64,000 nucleotides of DNA from Lycorma delicatula (taxonomy: Eukaryota; Arthropoda; Insecta; Hemiptera; Fulgoridae): NCBI RefSeq assembly GCF_047948215.1, contig NC_134456.1, positions 65,987,529 through 66,051,528 on the forward strand, read 5' to 3'. The position numbers and the translations under genes were made by a program. A model generated the notes under the pieces. The model did no database searches. It was not told where the DNA came from and saw nothing but the letters and a program-made list of their open reading frames with translations. Shown piece by piece: positions 13,007 through 24,742 of this stretch; the stretch's first letter is position 1, and each line of letters starts with the position of its first letter.

Positions 13007-14049
13007 TTTTTTTACAATTGGTTAATTTATATAGACCTTGAGTAAACTGGATCACACTCGCAATCACATGACGAGGATTTCCCAGCGAAACTCCTCAAAA
13101 CTTACACACTAGTATTTTTACTAGTACACCAAATTTACACACTAGTAAGATCTGTGGCAAGTAGCATATACACTAAGTAATTATGAAAAACATTTTACAT
13201 CTAACAGTAAAACAAGAGAGTAAAATAAAAAAAGTCATAACTAGCAAGAAAAACGATGAAATAATGAAAAGAATATACTATAGTTTTGAAAACAAAAATC
13301 GAAGAGATAATGCTCAGCATTCACAACTGAAGTTACACTTAGGGCACTCTATAGTACCCTAAGTATCTCTTAGCGATTCTGTAGTCGCTAAGGTCCAAAA
13401 CTGTAGCCGTTTTAATTTTCTAACGTCATCTAGGAGATTAACGGCTGGGGGATTCATGTGGTGTTAACTCGCAGTTCATACTTTGAACTGAAACGTTTCC
13501 TCCCGGACGTATCGTAAACCTAAATATTTAGGTTTACGATACCTGTACTCCACTGTTTTTTTTTTTTTTGTAAACTAAGGTGCCTCTGTTATACATCACG
13601 CTAGTTTATGTAGAACTGCAGTAAGATTTCGACACTGGACTTGCTCACAGTACCCCGATGTTCAATCCCATACCAGATCGATTTTAGAATTGTTGAGTAT
13701 ACCAGCAGCTTATTAGATAAAGATAACTAAAAACCTCTGCCCGACAAATAGAATATTTCCTTGAACTTTATCTCAAATTACCTTCTCTTCTCTCTTATAT
13801 GAACTTTCCACGTTAGTCGACGGTCGAGTTGTAAACCTAGGTACCGCACACTCTCAGACTGCGGAATTACAAAGCCATCAAGATGGATCCGTGGACCATC
13901 ACATTTCCTTATCGTAAATGTCACGTGGCTCGATTTTGCTGGGTTAACGCGTTTTCTACATGTAATCAACCACCTGTTGATTAAATCCAACTCAAATTGT
14001 AGGCTATTCAATGCTATAGTTGGGTTGACTTTTAATAATTATATTACAA
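13007..14049 (-). pseudogene. Jockey-clade LINE, 3' end (5'-truncated copy A)
   Basis: On the - strand, 14011-13778 encodes the end of a Jockey-like reverse transcriptase: LDLINRWLITCRKRVNPAKSSHVTFT, then VRYLGLQLDRRLTWKVHI. Broken frames continue the C-terminal part (LISCWYTQQF, GMGLNIG). A 3' UTR-like stretch ends at CCAATTGTAAAAAAA near 13007, the same terminus as copy B at about 29024. The copy is cut at its 5' side, where a SINE is inserted. A perfect 34-bp palindrome lies at 13509-13542. Confidence 0.85.
13509..13542. repeat. Perfect 34-bp palindrome inside LINE copy A
   Basis: Two 17-bp arms (GTATCGTAAACCTAAAT and its reverse complement) meet with no spacer. LINE copy B has only one arm-like sequence (near 29468-29490). 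Confidence 0.95.
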
Positions 14050-14333
14050 CCCACCGGGTTGGTCTAGTGGTGAACGCGTCCTCGCAAATCAGCTGATTTC
14101 GAAGTCAAGAGTTCCAACGTTCAAATCCGGGTAAAGGCAGTTAACTCTTATACGGATTTGAATACTAGATCGTGGATACCAGTGTTGTTTGGTGGTTGGG
14201 TTTCAATTAACCACACATCTCAGAAATGGTCGCCTGAGACTGTACACAAGACTACACTTCACTTACACTCATGCATATCATCCTCTGAAATAATACCTGA
14301 CAGTGATTCCTAAACAGGAAAAAAATATTACAA
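14041..14333 (+). mobile_element. SINE family A, full copy with 9-bp target-site duplications
   Basis: The body (14050-14324) starts with a tRNA-like head: A-box-like TGGTCTAGTGG and B box GTTCAAATCC, the internal Pol III promoter. A conserved SINE body follows (TTTGGTGGTTGGGTTTCAAT, AACCACACATCTCAG) and it ends in an A-rich tail. Flanking direct repeats ATATTACAA at 14041-14049 and 14325-14333 are identical, marking the insertion at the broken edge of LINE copy A. Confidence 0.9.
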
Positions 14334-17200
14334 TAAAATATTATCATAATTCATCCCCAACCCCAAAAAAGAAATATTAGGTAACTTTTTATTGGTTGTA
14401 GATTCTTTAGTGGATTTTTTTTAGTTTCTTTCATTTAACATAATAACGTAGACAAATCAAAAGGTTTTCTTGGGAGGTGATTTTGGGGATGGGGGACCAG
14501 AAAAAAGTAATAAAATATCGATTTTTTTTGTAAATTTTTTAACTTTTTTCATGTATCATTATTTTTCCACTATATTAGAATAAATAACCAGTATCAGGAA
14601 AGTATAACAATCTGTTGTCAATTTTTTTTTTTAATGTATATTCAAAGCCCAGTTTTTACCAAATGCTTTGATTTCCACGATCCTTTTTACTTTGCTCAGG
14701 TATTTCCTGTGGTGGTTACATCGTTAATTATTTGATTTTATAAAGTTGTACATGTAAATCTTATCAACTGGCCCAAGCCCCAAATACACCTCTGCGCAAT
14801 ATGTGTGACTAACATTTTAAAAGAAATTCCAAAACAGAATTTTTCACAAACCGCTTGCATAAAATTTAAATAAACTTTCTTTTACATGGAAAAATAGTTT
14901 AATTACTCGTATACTTTTCAGGAAAAGTACACTGAATTATTAAACATTTCTTTACAGTTAAAAACACTGAAAATGTTTCCGAATATTAATTTTCAATTAT
15001 TATTTTAAAAATATTGTATGAAGGAAAGTCATATTAGTAAAATTTTGAGTTATTACAAAAACGATTCATTCAAAATAAATTATAAAAATCAGTCTATTCA
15101 GAAGTAATTCCTTCACTCTAAATATAATCCAGATTCTTAATAGAAGATTCATTAAACATTCCGGGATCGTATGAAATATTTTTATATATATGTTTTGAGT
15201 TTTTTTTGTTTTCTGATTTTTTTTTGCATAGAACACGGTATGTTAATAGTTTTTAAAACTAACAAATAAAAAACAATAAAAACAACTGACAATACTAACA
15301 AACAAACAATACTAACAATAAAAAACGTGTTTTTTTTTTTAATTTTTGACTAAGACAATTTTTTAAAACCATAATCACTGCCTAAAATTAAATCATTTAT
15401 ATTACTTACCATTAAATTGTAATTTTTTATATCGATATCTATTAAATGTGGTCAGATTAATTATTTAAAGGAAGGTTTTCGTTATAACTATAAATTCTCT
15501 AAACAGAACATGATGTTGAAGTTCTTCTTTTAATTACACTGGTCATTAAAGATTCTATAAACATATTAATAATACATACAAGTAAAAAATATGGTTCAAG
15601 GATGTCATTTTTTTCAGTAGCAGATTTTTACTCGTTAGAGGTCAAACATATAAGTGGTTTATAACACATTAATCTTTACTACATAGCCTTACTTTTAAAT
15701 AGCCGAAGAGTATTTTGCTTTTGGCAAAAAAAAAATTCTCATTCAGATCATCTTTTGATGATGTCATCCACACGAACTGATGCATTTCATTTACAATTTA
15801 TAGATCTGGTTTATGTTATACTTATGTGTAAATACTATATTACGAAATAGAATCTCATGTATGACGTAAACTATTTTTTAATTTGTTTGTAGGAATAAAT
15901 GTTTCAGAGGTAATAAAAAAAAAATCTGCATTTCATTGGTGAATCTACTTTACATGACCCTATAATTATATTTTAAAGAGATAGACGTATTTGAAATAGG
16001 CTGCATTTAGTAAAATGATATGACCTTTTTTGGCCAACGTGACTGATACAAATTATATATAATTTTCCACTTAATTAATTATTTTTTAACAGTTAATCGG
16101 CCAAGAAAAAAAATTATGCTATTTCAAGTGTCTACAAAATAAATAACTTAGATAAAAAAAAAAAAAACATGCCGTCATTGATGTTGTTCATGTTTTTTCA
16201 TTTTTAATTTCACATTTTGAATAATCTACATTTATACAGTTTGTTAAATAAAATTTATTTAGAAAATGTATAACTTAAAAAAGCGGGTAATAATATATTA
16301 CCCGCTTTTTTTTAGAGATTAAGAGACTATTTGTATATATATATATATATATATATTATACAGAATACTCTATTAAAAATATTAACATTGAATTAAGTTA
16401 ATCTTTATATAAGGGAATAATTTTAAAAAAACTGGTGTTACCTAATCAACACAATCTAGTTATTTAAACACAAATAAGTGAGAAAGAAAAGGTTTCATTC
16501 TTCAAAACCTTGAACTATCTTATTTATTTATCAACTAAATAACTAAGTAGATAATTATTATGACATTTTATAAATAGTAATTTACATAGCCAGAGGGCAG
16601 AACGCTGGTATTATTGAGTATCTATACATGAACATCCAAGCTATTGTAATACTGACATCCTATGAAGTATTAATCAAACAGTCCTCTTGTTTATATTGCT
16701 TTTTTTCTTGTTAGATTTTTTTCTTAACTTCAGGTACTTTCAACAACTGATGAATGAGTCTCAGTGTGTAGATTTAAAAAAATTATAGGAATGATTCAAC
16801 GTAAAATGGTTATAGTTTTGCAACAGATACTGAAATGCATTACAGAACATCACTCATGTAATATAATTGTTACACCTAGAAAGATACTGTAATAACTGCA
16901 AAAATGATACTATCTGTTAAATTTAATAAATAATTATAGTCCAATGAATTCAGTAAAATATTAAATGATTATAATTTTTTAGTGATAGACAGACAACGGA
17001 TAGATCCGAAAAATATTAACAAGTAAAATAAGAAAAAGAAAATAATGCAAGTTTTTGACACAAAAATTGAACAGTGTTTAAAACCTGTAGTCCCTAATTC
17101 TGTTAAAATTTTATATTATTGCTAATCTTCTTTCATCACTTCTTTGATATTTACATTTTTTAACGGTAACATTTTTTTGTCAAACTCCCTCTTCTAAAAT
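14334..17200. other. AT-rich intergenic DNA, no gene seen
   Basis: No supported ORF. It contains a perfect hairpin at 16277-16311 and a (TA)n run at 16334-16357. Confidence 0.55.
16277..16311. repeat. Perfect inverted repeat, 15-bp arms and 5-nt loop
   Basis: Arms AAAAAAGCGGGTAAT (16277-16291) and its exact reverse complement (16297-16311) around AATAT, followed by more T. The shape is that of a small foldback element or structured RNA; in this insect context it is not a bacterial terminator. Confidence 0.9.
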
Positions 17201-17213
17201 TTCTTTCTACAAT

Positions 17214-17573
17214 TTAAGAACTCTGGATACCTTTCTTCCATCTCATGCCTGCCTTTAAATAGTCGATTAACCAACAATGGTCCTTATTTTCTCGTATCCT
17301 GTAAATTTCTATCTTAGACTCTTCCCTTTCCATGGTGATATTTTCAGACGCTATTTTCCTTCTTATTCTACACTTGGAATATATCAAACATTCTGTCTGC
17401 AATTTTTCTGAAACCTTAATAACGCTGGGGAGCAAAAAATAATTTTTTCCTTGTCTCAGGAAGAAAAATATGTAATTCCGATAGTATTTTTTTTCTCTTG
17501 AATTCAAATTTGATATCGGTTTTTCCCCATCACGCAAGATTTCCAAGAGACAAGCATTTATAATTTCAGCCAT
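17214..17573 (-). CDS. 119-residue ORF of unknown function, probably element-derived
   Basis: An intact ATG-initiated frame of 119 residues, rich in Lys, Arg and Glu, with no signal peptide or membrane segment. The C-terminal part (KIEIYRIRENKDHCWLIDYL..GMRWKKGIQ) is strongly charged. It lies just downstream, on the same strand, of the decayed element protein at 17640-18900, so it may be part of the same mobile element. I do not recognise a family and cannot exclude a chance ORF. Confidence 0.35.
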   Translation of the reverse strand: MAEIINACLLEILRDGEKPISNLNSREKKYYRNYIFFFLRQGKNYFLLPSVIKVSEKLQTECLIYSKCRIRRKIASENITMEREESKIEIYRIRENKDHCWLIDYLKAGMRWKKGIQSS

Positions 17574-17639
17574 TTTAATCCTTTCTGCATTCTTAACTTC
17601 ACAATATTAAAACAGTTGACTCACCTAGAAAGTAAGAAA

Positions 17640-18900
17640 TGATGATTTTCTGCTATATTTCGGCTGTGGAGCTCCCTCTTAATGGTCCAATAATAATCGG
17701 CCAGCATAATAGGATTCCATTTGCCTTGATATCTCTTTTCCATAGCTGAAATCTTCTGATGAAAACGTTCTCTTTCTCTCGCTCACTGCGTCAGGATTTT
17801 CTGGGAAGAAATCTAGGTGCGAGTGCAGGAAGTGTACTTTTAAGGACATATAACAACCCAATTTTTTATAAGATCGTTGACAATATCACGGTAATTTTCC
17901 GCCTTTCGATTGCCCAAAAAACTCTGAGTAACATTTTTGAATGCTTGCCAAGCTGCCTTCACCAGTGAATTCAATAGTTCCTCAACTTTTCATCATGCAT
18001 TAGTGATCGTATTTGTGAACCCACAAATATTCCTTATTTTATTTTTTTATCACTAATTTTAGGAAACGTCTGTTTTAAGTACATGAAACAGGAGTATTGT
18101 CCATGGCCTTGACGAAATTTTTCATTAATCCTAGTTTGATATGTAACGGAGGTAGATACACATTTTTAGGATTATACAATGGGTCACGTTTTACATTTTT
18201 CTGTTTAGGAATGAGTGATTCGCGTTTTCCTCTAACTTTAGAGGAGTCACTGAATAAGCGACATTCTGTTGGGCTATGTTCATTACAAAGTATCTCCATA
18301 AGAAAAGAAATATCATTACAAAACATTAAGCCATTTTCTTCAGAAACATAGTCTTTAAATTCAGAATGACGATTACAATAAGTAAATATCTTTGTATTCT
18401 TTTGAAGAAGAATCCATCCTTTTAGGCGGGAAGTAAGTATTTGAAACTGTTTTTTGGGTAACTTTAAATCTCGTATGAGATCGTTAAGATTTTCTTGAGT
18501 CAATAAATGAGGCTCAGATTAACTGCTTTGTTCAAAAGTTGTATCACCAGAATCTGTTTCTTTATCTTCTTTATTTTCATCAGACTCTGAGCTCTCTTCA
18601 TTTAATGTCACATGTTCTGGCGGCTTTGGTATGAGCAATTCTTCGCAGTGTGGAACTGGTCTCATTGCAGATTGCAAGTTAGGATACACTCTGTGTGTTT
18701 TGATTTTGACTTAATCCCTTTAATGTTAAGCAGAAATAACAGTCAGAAGAGTGATCTTTGAGTACCCTTCAGATCATAAAGATAGCAAATGGTGGCATGT
18801 GCAATTTTTTTACACAGTGAGAAGCCAAGAACACGATAAACAACAGATATGTGGGGACCAGGCCCTTGTTTGGTCCCCGACTTTACACCCAAAATAAAGT
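17640..18900 (-). pseudogene. Decayed multi-copy transposon-associated protein
   Basis: Read on the - strand from about 18730 downward: SAMRPVPHCEELLIPKPPEH, an acidic stretch (LNEESSESDENKEDKE), a stop, then an open frame 18503-18075 beginning LTQENLNDLIRDLKLPKKQ, with SRLKGW, RHSEFKDY, GLMFCND and LPPLHIKLGLMKNFVKAMD. Further down, 17861-17679 gives MSLKVHFLHSHLDFFPEN and, in a shifted frame, MEKRYQGKW-like text. This order matches a long protein I know as a repeated, uncharacterised, transposon-linked protein in hemipterans and some other invertebrates. Here it has stops, frameshifts and an internal deletion: about 70 residues usually found between the SDSSK and KNVxxxPL blocks appear to be missing. 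Enzymatic function unknown. Confidence 0.7.
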
Positions 18901-21500
18901 TCATAACACTTTTTTACTAATGGAGTTAGGTTTCGCCTTTGGGACTTGAGCGTCACTTCACCACATATATAAAAAAATTATTAGGATGATTTAAACAAAC
19001 TCTAAGCATTTTGCAACTAACGACTAATCAAAAGAAATAAAGTTGTAAATATGTAATACACAATAATTCAGACACACAAAGCACTCACTATGACGTGTCT
19101 ACTGGTTCATTACTATCTCAGAACTGGCATTGTTCTGATGAATGTGTGCTACACTAGATCACATTTGTACATGTCTGTACAAGTCTGAACCTGCACAACA
19201 GTAGCAACGCTACCCTTTGAGTTAGCTCATTTGGTTCCATCATATTTACAGTGCTTTAGGACCTTTTACTTGACAATGGACAAATGGACGAAAAAATGTT
19301 TAAAATACTTAAAAACATTGAAATAACAAAAACAATGTAGTGATGGAGAAATTACGAATACATATTTGAAAACAAGATAAAAAACTGCATTAAGTACACT
19401 TATTGGTACTCGTAAGACAAAAATCACGTTGACTAGTGTAATTCTTTCGTAATTATTAATATCTGCATTACTGATGATGGTTTAACAACTGTACTTATTA
19501 CCAATTAATAATTGCCCTATTGTCGGACAGGTTTTTTCCATTTACTGCTCCCTCTGCCCAGAAGTGGTGAAAATAGAACACTTTCCTGCATCTAAAATCT
19601 GTTATGTTACATCTCGATCGGCTTACAGAATAATGTACGAGTATATCTCTAGTTTGATCACATTAACGAATTAAGTTTCTTTTCCTGTTTCTTATCTGTT
19701 TTATTTCTTTATGGTATGTATCGAAAACAAAATAATCGGATATATACTCGGAAAACTTATTTTTTCTATTAGTTCATATTTCCCTATAAAGCAACCCTAC
19801 TACCCTTGCCGAATTTTTTATTCTGTTTTATATGTAATATCCAATTAATATACCACAAGGAATAAACGAATTTTCCAGTTGCTTTGTTGGATGGCCAGAT
19901 TGCAAACTGATTAATGTTGCTGGCCAAAAAATATTTTTGTTTTCATTAATTCATTATTACTTTTTTTTTAATAAGGTTTTTAATCGATCTTCTAGATTTC
20001 GTAAATTAGGCGGGAATTTATTTATTTTATAATTTTTAGCATTTATTTAAAAAAAAAAAAATGTATTATTTATTTATTTGCTTCTTTACTGAAAGACCTT
20101 GATATTTATAGTTGTGAATTTAAACAATGAACTACATTATGTATACCTCGTAATAATATTTTTATATCCTTTTTTGGTGTCTGGTGATTACCTCAACCAC
20201 TACTAATATTTGTTCGCCAATTTCCCTACTATTCGTAATTATTATTATGTAAACGTTACATCGGTGCGAGATTTTATAATACTACTTATTTGGCATGATG
20301 ACTTTACTGTATATTATTATACAGAACCACATTATTGTCAATTTTCTATAAAAATTATTTTATTGATGTAGCTTTTAAGTTATTTATTTATTATTATTTT
20401 TTAATTGAAAATAAAATCATATAAAATTCATCTTGTATTAACAGTTTTGGATATTTGATTGTCCACTCGAAAGAATGATTTATGTGGATTATTTTATTTA
20501 CTTATATAAAAATTACTTAATAAAAATTAAATTTCTTCATCCATTTAAAAAGAATAATAATTGAACTTTTAGTTTTAATATAAATGTAAAAATATTTTAT
20601 TGAAAAATCTTTTACTTTAAACCAATATTTCTGTTATAAGGATTTTATGTTGATCTTTGTATAGGTTGTGTATTAGTTATTACTTTCATCATGAATGTGA
20701 GTTATGTTTACCAACATACGTAATATGTTTAATGATATCCATAAAGAAAATTATTTAAGACGTTGCATTTAATGAAATATTTAATAATAAATGAATTAAA
20801 AGGGAAATAATGATTAAAGAATTTCTCGATTAAGAATCCTTCTTATTCCTTTTACATGCGTTTAAAATTACTTTCAGATCTCAAGAAATGAACTATATTA
20901 ACGTGAAATGAGATAATATTTAATGTAAATAGTGATAACATTCTGCGTGGTCGAATTCATACAATTAGCATCTGTGACTTGTATACATATGCTTAATTAC
21001 TTATTCTAATGATAATTAATTGTTAAAATTTTTTTTTGTGACAAGTTTTTAATTCTATAACCATCTATTTTCTATATTCCTTCCGAGTTTATACCTCATT
21101 CATTTTTTCCTTAAATTCAAATTTCTATTTCTCTTTGATTCTATTTTTTCCTTCAATGGATGATTGTTGTGCTCTACATGAGGCACAACAGAAAAGGTAT
21201 GCATAAAAGGTATAGAAGCGTAACAAAACTTCTACTTCTAATTCCTTCCAGTCGACTTCTTCATTAAGTTGAATTAATACTTCTTTATGTTAAAGGTTAG
21301 ATGCTTTTTTATTATCCTATTTTTTCTTAACAGCTATATTTTGTGTTGTTTGTAATTGATAAAATAGACTATTACGTGTCATAATTAATTTTCAATATAA
21401 TTTAGGATATATTTCAATATAGTTTCAAATGATGATAAAAAGTTTAGACTCTAATATTCGTTATTTACGCTAAAAATTATCACCTTTTAACTATTTTAAA
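18901..21500. other. Intergenic DNA, no gene seen
   Basis: AT-rich with no open frame I can support. I noticed no recognisable repeat apart from homopolymer runs. Confidence 0.55.
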
Positions 21501-21504
21501 AAAT

Positions 21505-22402
21505 CTCATTATTTTGTTTGTCTTCAGTCATTTGACTGATTTGATGCAGCTCTTCAAGATTCCCTATCTAGTGCCAGTCGTTTCATTTTGGTATACCTCC
21601 TACATCCATCCTGTATCCCTAAAAATTTGTTTTACATATTCCAAACGTTGCCTGCCTGCACAACTTTCCCCATCTACATGTCTTTCCAATATTAAAGCAA
21701 TTATTCCAGGAAGCCTTAATATGCGGCCTATTTCTTCTTTTGTCTATATTTTTCCAAATGTTTCTTCGTCAATTTGCCGCAATAACTCTTTATTTGTCAC
21801 TTTATCCACCAATCTGATTTTTAACATTCTCCTCTAGCACCACATTACAAAAGCTTCTAATCTTTTCTTTTCAGGTACTCCGATCGTTCAAGTTTCACTT
21901 CCATAAAAAGCTACATTCCAAACATATACTTTCAAAATGGTTTCCTGATGTTTAAATTAATTTTTGATGTAAGAAAATTATATTTCTGACTGAAAGCTCA
22001 TTTTGCCTGTACTATTCGGCATTTTATATCGCTCCTGCTTCGTCCATCTTTAGAAAATTCTACTTCCCAAATAACAAAATTCTTCTACCTCCGTAATCTT
22101 TCTCTTCCAATTTTTATATTCAATGGTCCATCTACATAATTTCTACTAAATTTCATTACTTTTGTTTTGTTCTTGTTTATTTTCATGCGGTAGTTCTTGC
22201 GTAGAACTTCATTCGTGCCATTGTTTCTTCTAAATGTTTTTTACTCTTATTTAGGATTACTATATCATCAGCAAATCGTATCATCTTTATCTTTTCACCT
22301 TGAATCGTTACTCTGGATGTAAATTGCTCTTTAACTGCTAGTTCTATGTAAAGATTAAAAAGTAACGGGGATAAGGAACAGCTTTGTCGAACTCCCTTTT
22401 TT
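21505..22402 (-). pseudogene. LINE reverse-transcriptase fragment with intact FADD motif
   Basis: On the - strand from about 22400: GVRQSCSLSPLLFNLYIELAVK, then MIRFADDIVIL (FADD codons at 22264-22275), KNYRMKINKNKTK, CYLGS-like text, RAQAK.., WRRIFWK-type text and a C-terminal end SNQSND followed by a stop at 21524-21526. The order of motifs (QG(C)SLSP, FADD, KTK, YLG) is that of a LINE reverse transcriptase. Frames are broken by several small indels and the element is cut at its 5' side near 22402. The catalytic aspartates remain but the copy is dead. Confidence 0.8.
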
Positions 22403-23800
22403 ATTTATTTTAATTTTATTTACGTTATACTTATACTCATAAAAGATGTTAAAAATTGTTAAAATTCAGAGGAGATAAAGAAAATTTAGTGGCAATTTAT
22501 AACATAGAATAGTAAAATAAAGATATCTTAAATTTAATTTTAAATGATATTCTATTATGGAGTCTACTTGAATATTAGAGTATATTTCTTCTCTACGTTT
22601 TTGTTATGTTCCATTACTTTTTTAAATTTTATTTTTATTATTAAGTAATTTTAAATATATTGTTTTATCTCATTTATTATTGTTATAATTTATATTTATT
22701 GCATTTTATTTCAATGTATTCGTACTTTGTACTTTTATAACAATTACATTTTTTTTTTCATAGTGTTTGCTTTAATAAGAGGAGGCTATGAGTTTTTATT
22801 CTTTCAAGTTTATTTAAATAAATTTTCTCCCTCCCTCTATGTCTGATTTTCTATATACCTACCAAAATTAGTAATTGCGCATTTTTTCGAATAACTTTAA
22901 TTAATTTGTAAACAGCACACAATAACAATAATTACAAATACACAAAACTGTAATGTTATGCATTTATTACGTACACATATTTATTTATGTTATATTTAAG
23001 TGTTTACGTACTTGAAAACGTACATAAATACGTACCCATGTATTCTATATGTATAATTTACATTCAATTTTGCAAATTCTATATTAATTTATTATTATTA
23101 TATTAAACAAAATACATATGAAATAATATACGCAATGTCGTTCCTTTATAACTTTCGTCGTTGTATCACCTATTTATTAATTAAATTACTTAAAAAGTTT
23201 CTTACAGTAATTAATTTTAAAATAACTGATCACATCAATTAAAATTGTAACTGAAGATTGGAGTAATACCTTTGCAGTTGTATTACATTATTCTGAATTC
23301 CCATATGTTGCCTGATTTGAATGAACTACTTAATAACTTGTAAATATTTCATTTACTGTTTTTCTATATTATGTATGAATACTTCTCTTTATGGTTTTAA
23401 TTTTTTTTTCTTGGTATGGTTGATTTGTATGATGGGTGAATAAAAAGAGGAGGATCAAGTACAACGGTGAAAGCAAGGACGAATAACCTCTACTCTTAGA
23501 ATTGAATACGCTTTTATTTATTAACATTTAAATAGTTGTTATGATTTCTCATAACATAATGTATAAGAGATACTTACATTAATGACAAAATATATTACAA
23601 ATTTTAATTATATTATATTAAATATGTATCATTAATTTATTATTGCATCATAAAATTTTAAGTTTCTTTTTCTTAAAGTTTTATGAGTTTTATTAATAAT
23701 TTGTATAAATATATACCATAATATGTATATATCGATTAAAATAAATAAATCAGATGTATTTATTTGGTAGTAAAGTATTATTATTATTATAATAAATAAG
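22403..23800. other. AT-rich intergenic DNA, no gene seen
   Basis: Poly-T/TTA-rich sequence without supported ORF or recognised repeat. Confidence 0.55.
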
Positions 23801-24742
23801 CGTGTTCGGGCTAAAGGTATCCAAAACCCTATGGCCCATATTGAACATAAATGGCCTATATTTAGAAAACCAATCATCGTAATCTCTTAAATATAGGTTG
23901 GTTCGACAGGAAATATCTTCAAGATTTATTCTGTATACTATCAAGCTCAGAGGTATACGCATGCGCAGGCAAGCTGTCTGATAATGCAGTTGCAGTCTCT
24001 TTTATTTCGATTACTATGCAGGTGTCTTCAGTGCCCCAAATTCGACAATTGTTTCTGTTTACTTTCCCGCACGTATGAAACGTTGCCTCATCACTAAATA
24101 ACAACACATGAAGACAGTTCGGATTGTTTTAAATACGCTGTATTAACTTTGTAGCAAATTAATATCGTTGGGGGCTATCGTTTGATTTAATATGATGAAG
24201 ATGTTGTAACTTATACGTTCGCAAATGGAGCCGCTTATGAACAATGTCGTGAACAGTGGAAAGAGGAATTTGTAGTTACTTTATAACTATCTCGCCTAAT
24301 CGATTTTCCAGGACTGCTGTGAATGCATCGCGTAGACGATCAACCATCTCCTCACTAATTGATTTTTTGGATGATTTCCAGTTTCTGGAATCAAGCTTTC
24401 AGTCTCTCTTATACTCGTATCCCAACGATGAACAGACTTGTTGTAGGAGGATCGATATTCCATTCAGTTCGTACACGCGGTTGAGCATTCGTAACCGATT
24501 GAAACTTCACTTACCAAAGCACATACTAAAGCTTCTGTTCTGGGGTTCACATCTTGACTAATTACTATTAACTACAAATGCATTGTGATTCGGCTTGCCT
24601 GCGCATTTGTATTTCACAAACCTTGAGAGTGTACAGAACAATCTTGGAGGTATTTCCTGTCGATTGAGCCTACGTTGAGACTGTGATAACTGGCTTTATA
24701 AATATAAACCATCACTTTTGGTAATCTTTGGCCCGGACATCC
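23801..24742 (-). mobile_element. mariner-like DNA transposon with long terminal inverted repeats
   Basis: The ends are inverted copies: GTGTTCGGGCTAAAG at the left (from 23802) pairs with CTTTGGCCCGGACAT at the right (24726-24740); further in, GACAGGAAATATCTTCAAGA (about 23905-23925) pairs with a reverse complement at about 24640-24662, and CATGCGCAGGCAAGC (about 23959-23974) with GCTTGCCTGCGCAT (about 24593-24607). The repeats are thus roughly 150-170 bp. TA flanks both ends. Between them the - strand encodes a transposase remnant (24560-23920): SEEMVDRLRDAFTAVLENR, STVHDIVHKRLHLRTYKLQ, then LLFSDEATFHTCGKVNRNNCRIWG. The last is the DE block of mariner-family transposases. The catalytic region after it is absent; the coding part runs straight into the inverted repeat, so this is a non-autonomous deletion copy. 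Confidence 0.8.

Noticed and set aside
16277..16318. Rho-independent transcription terminator
   Set aside because: The shape fits, but the window is insect nuclear DNA with introns and LINEs; there is no bacterial gene nearby.
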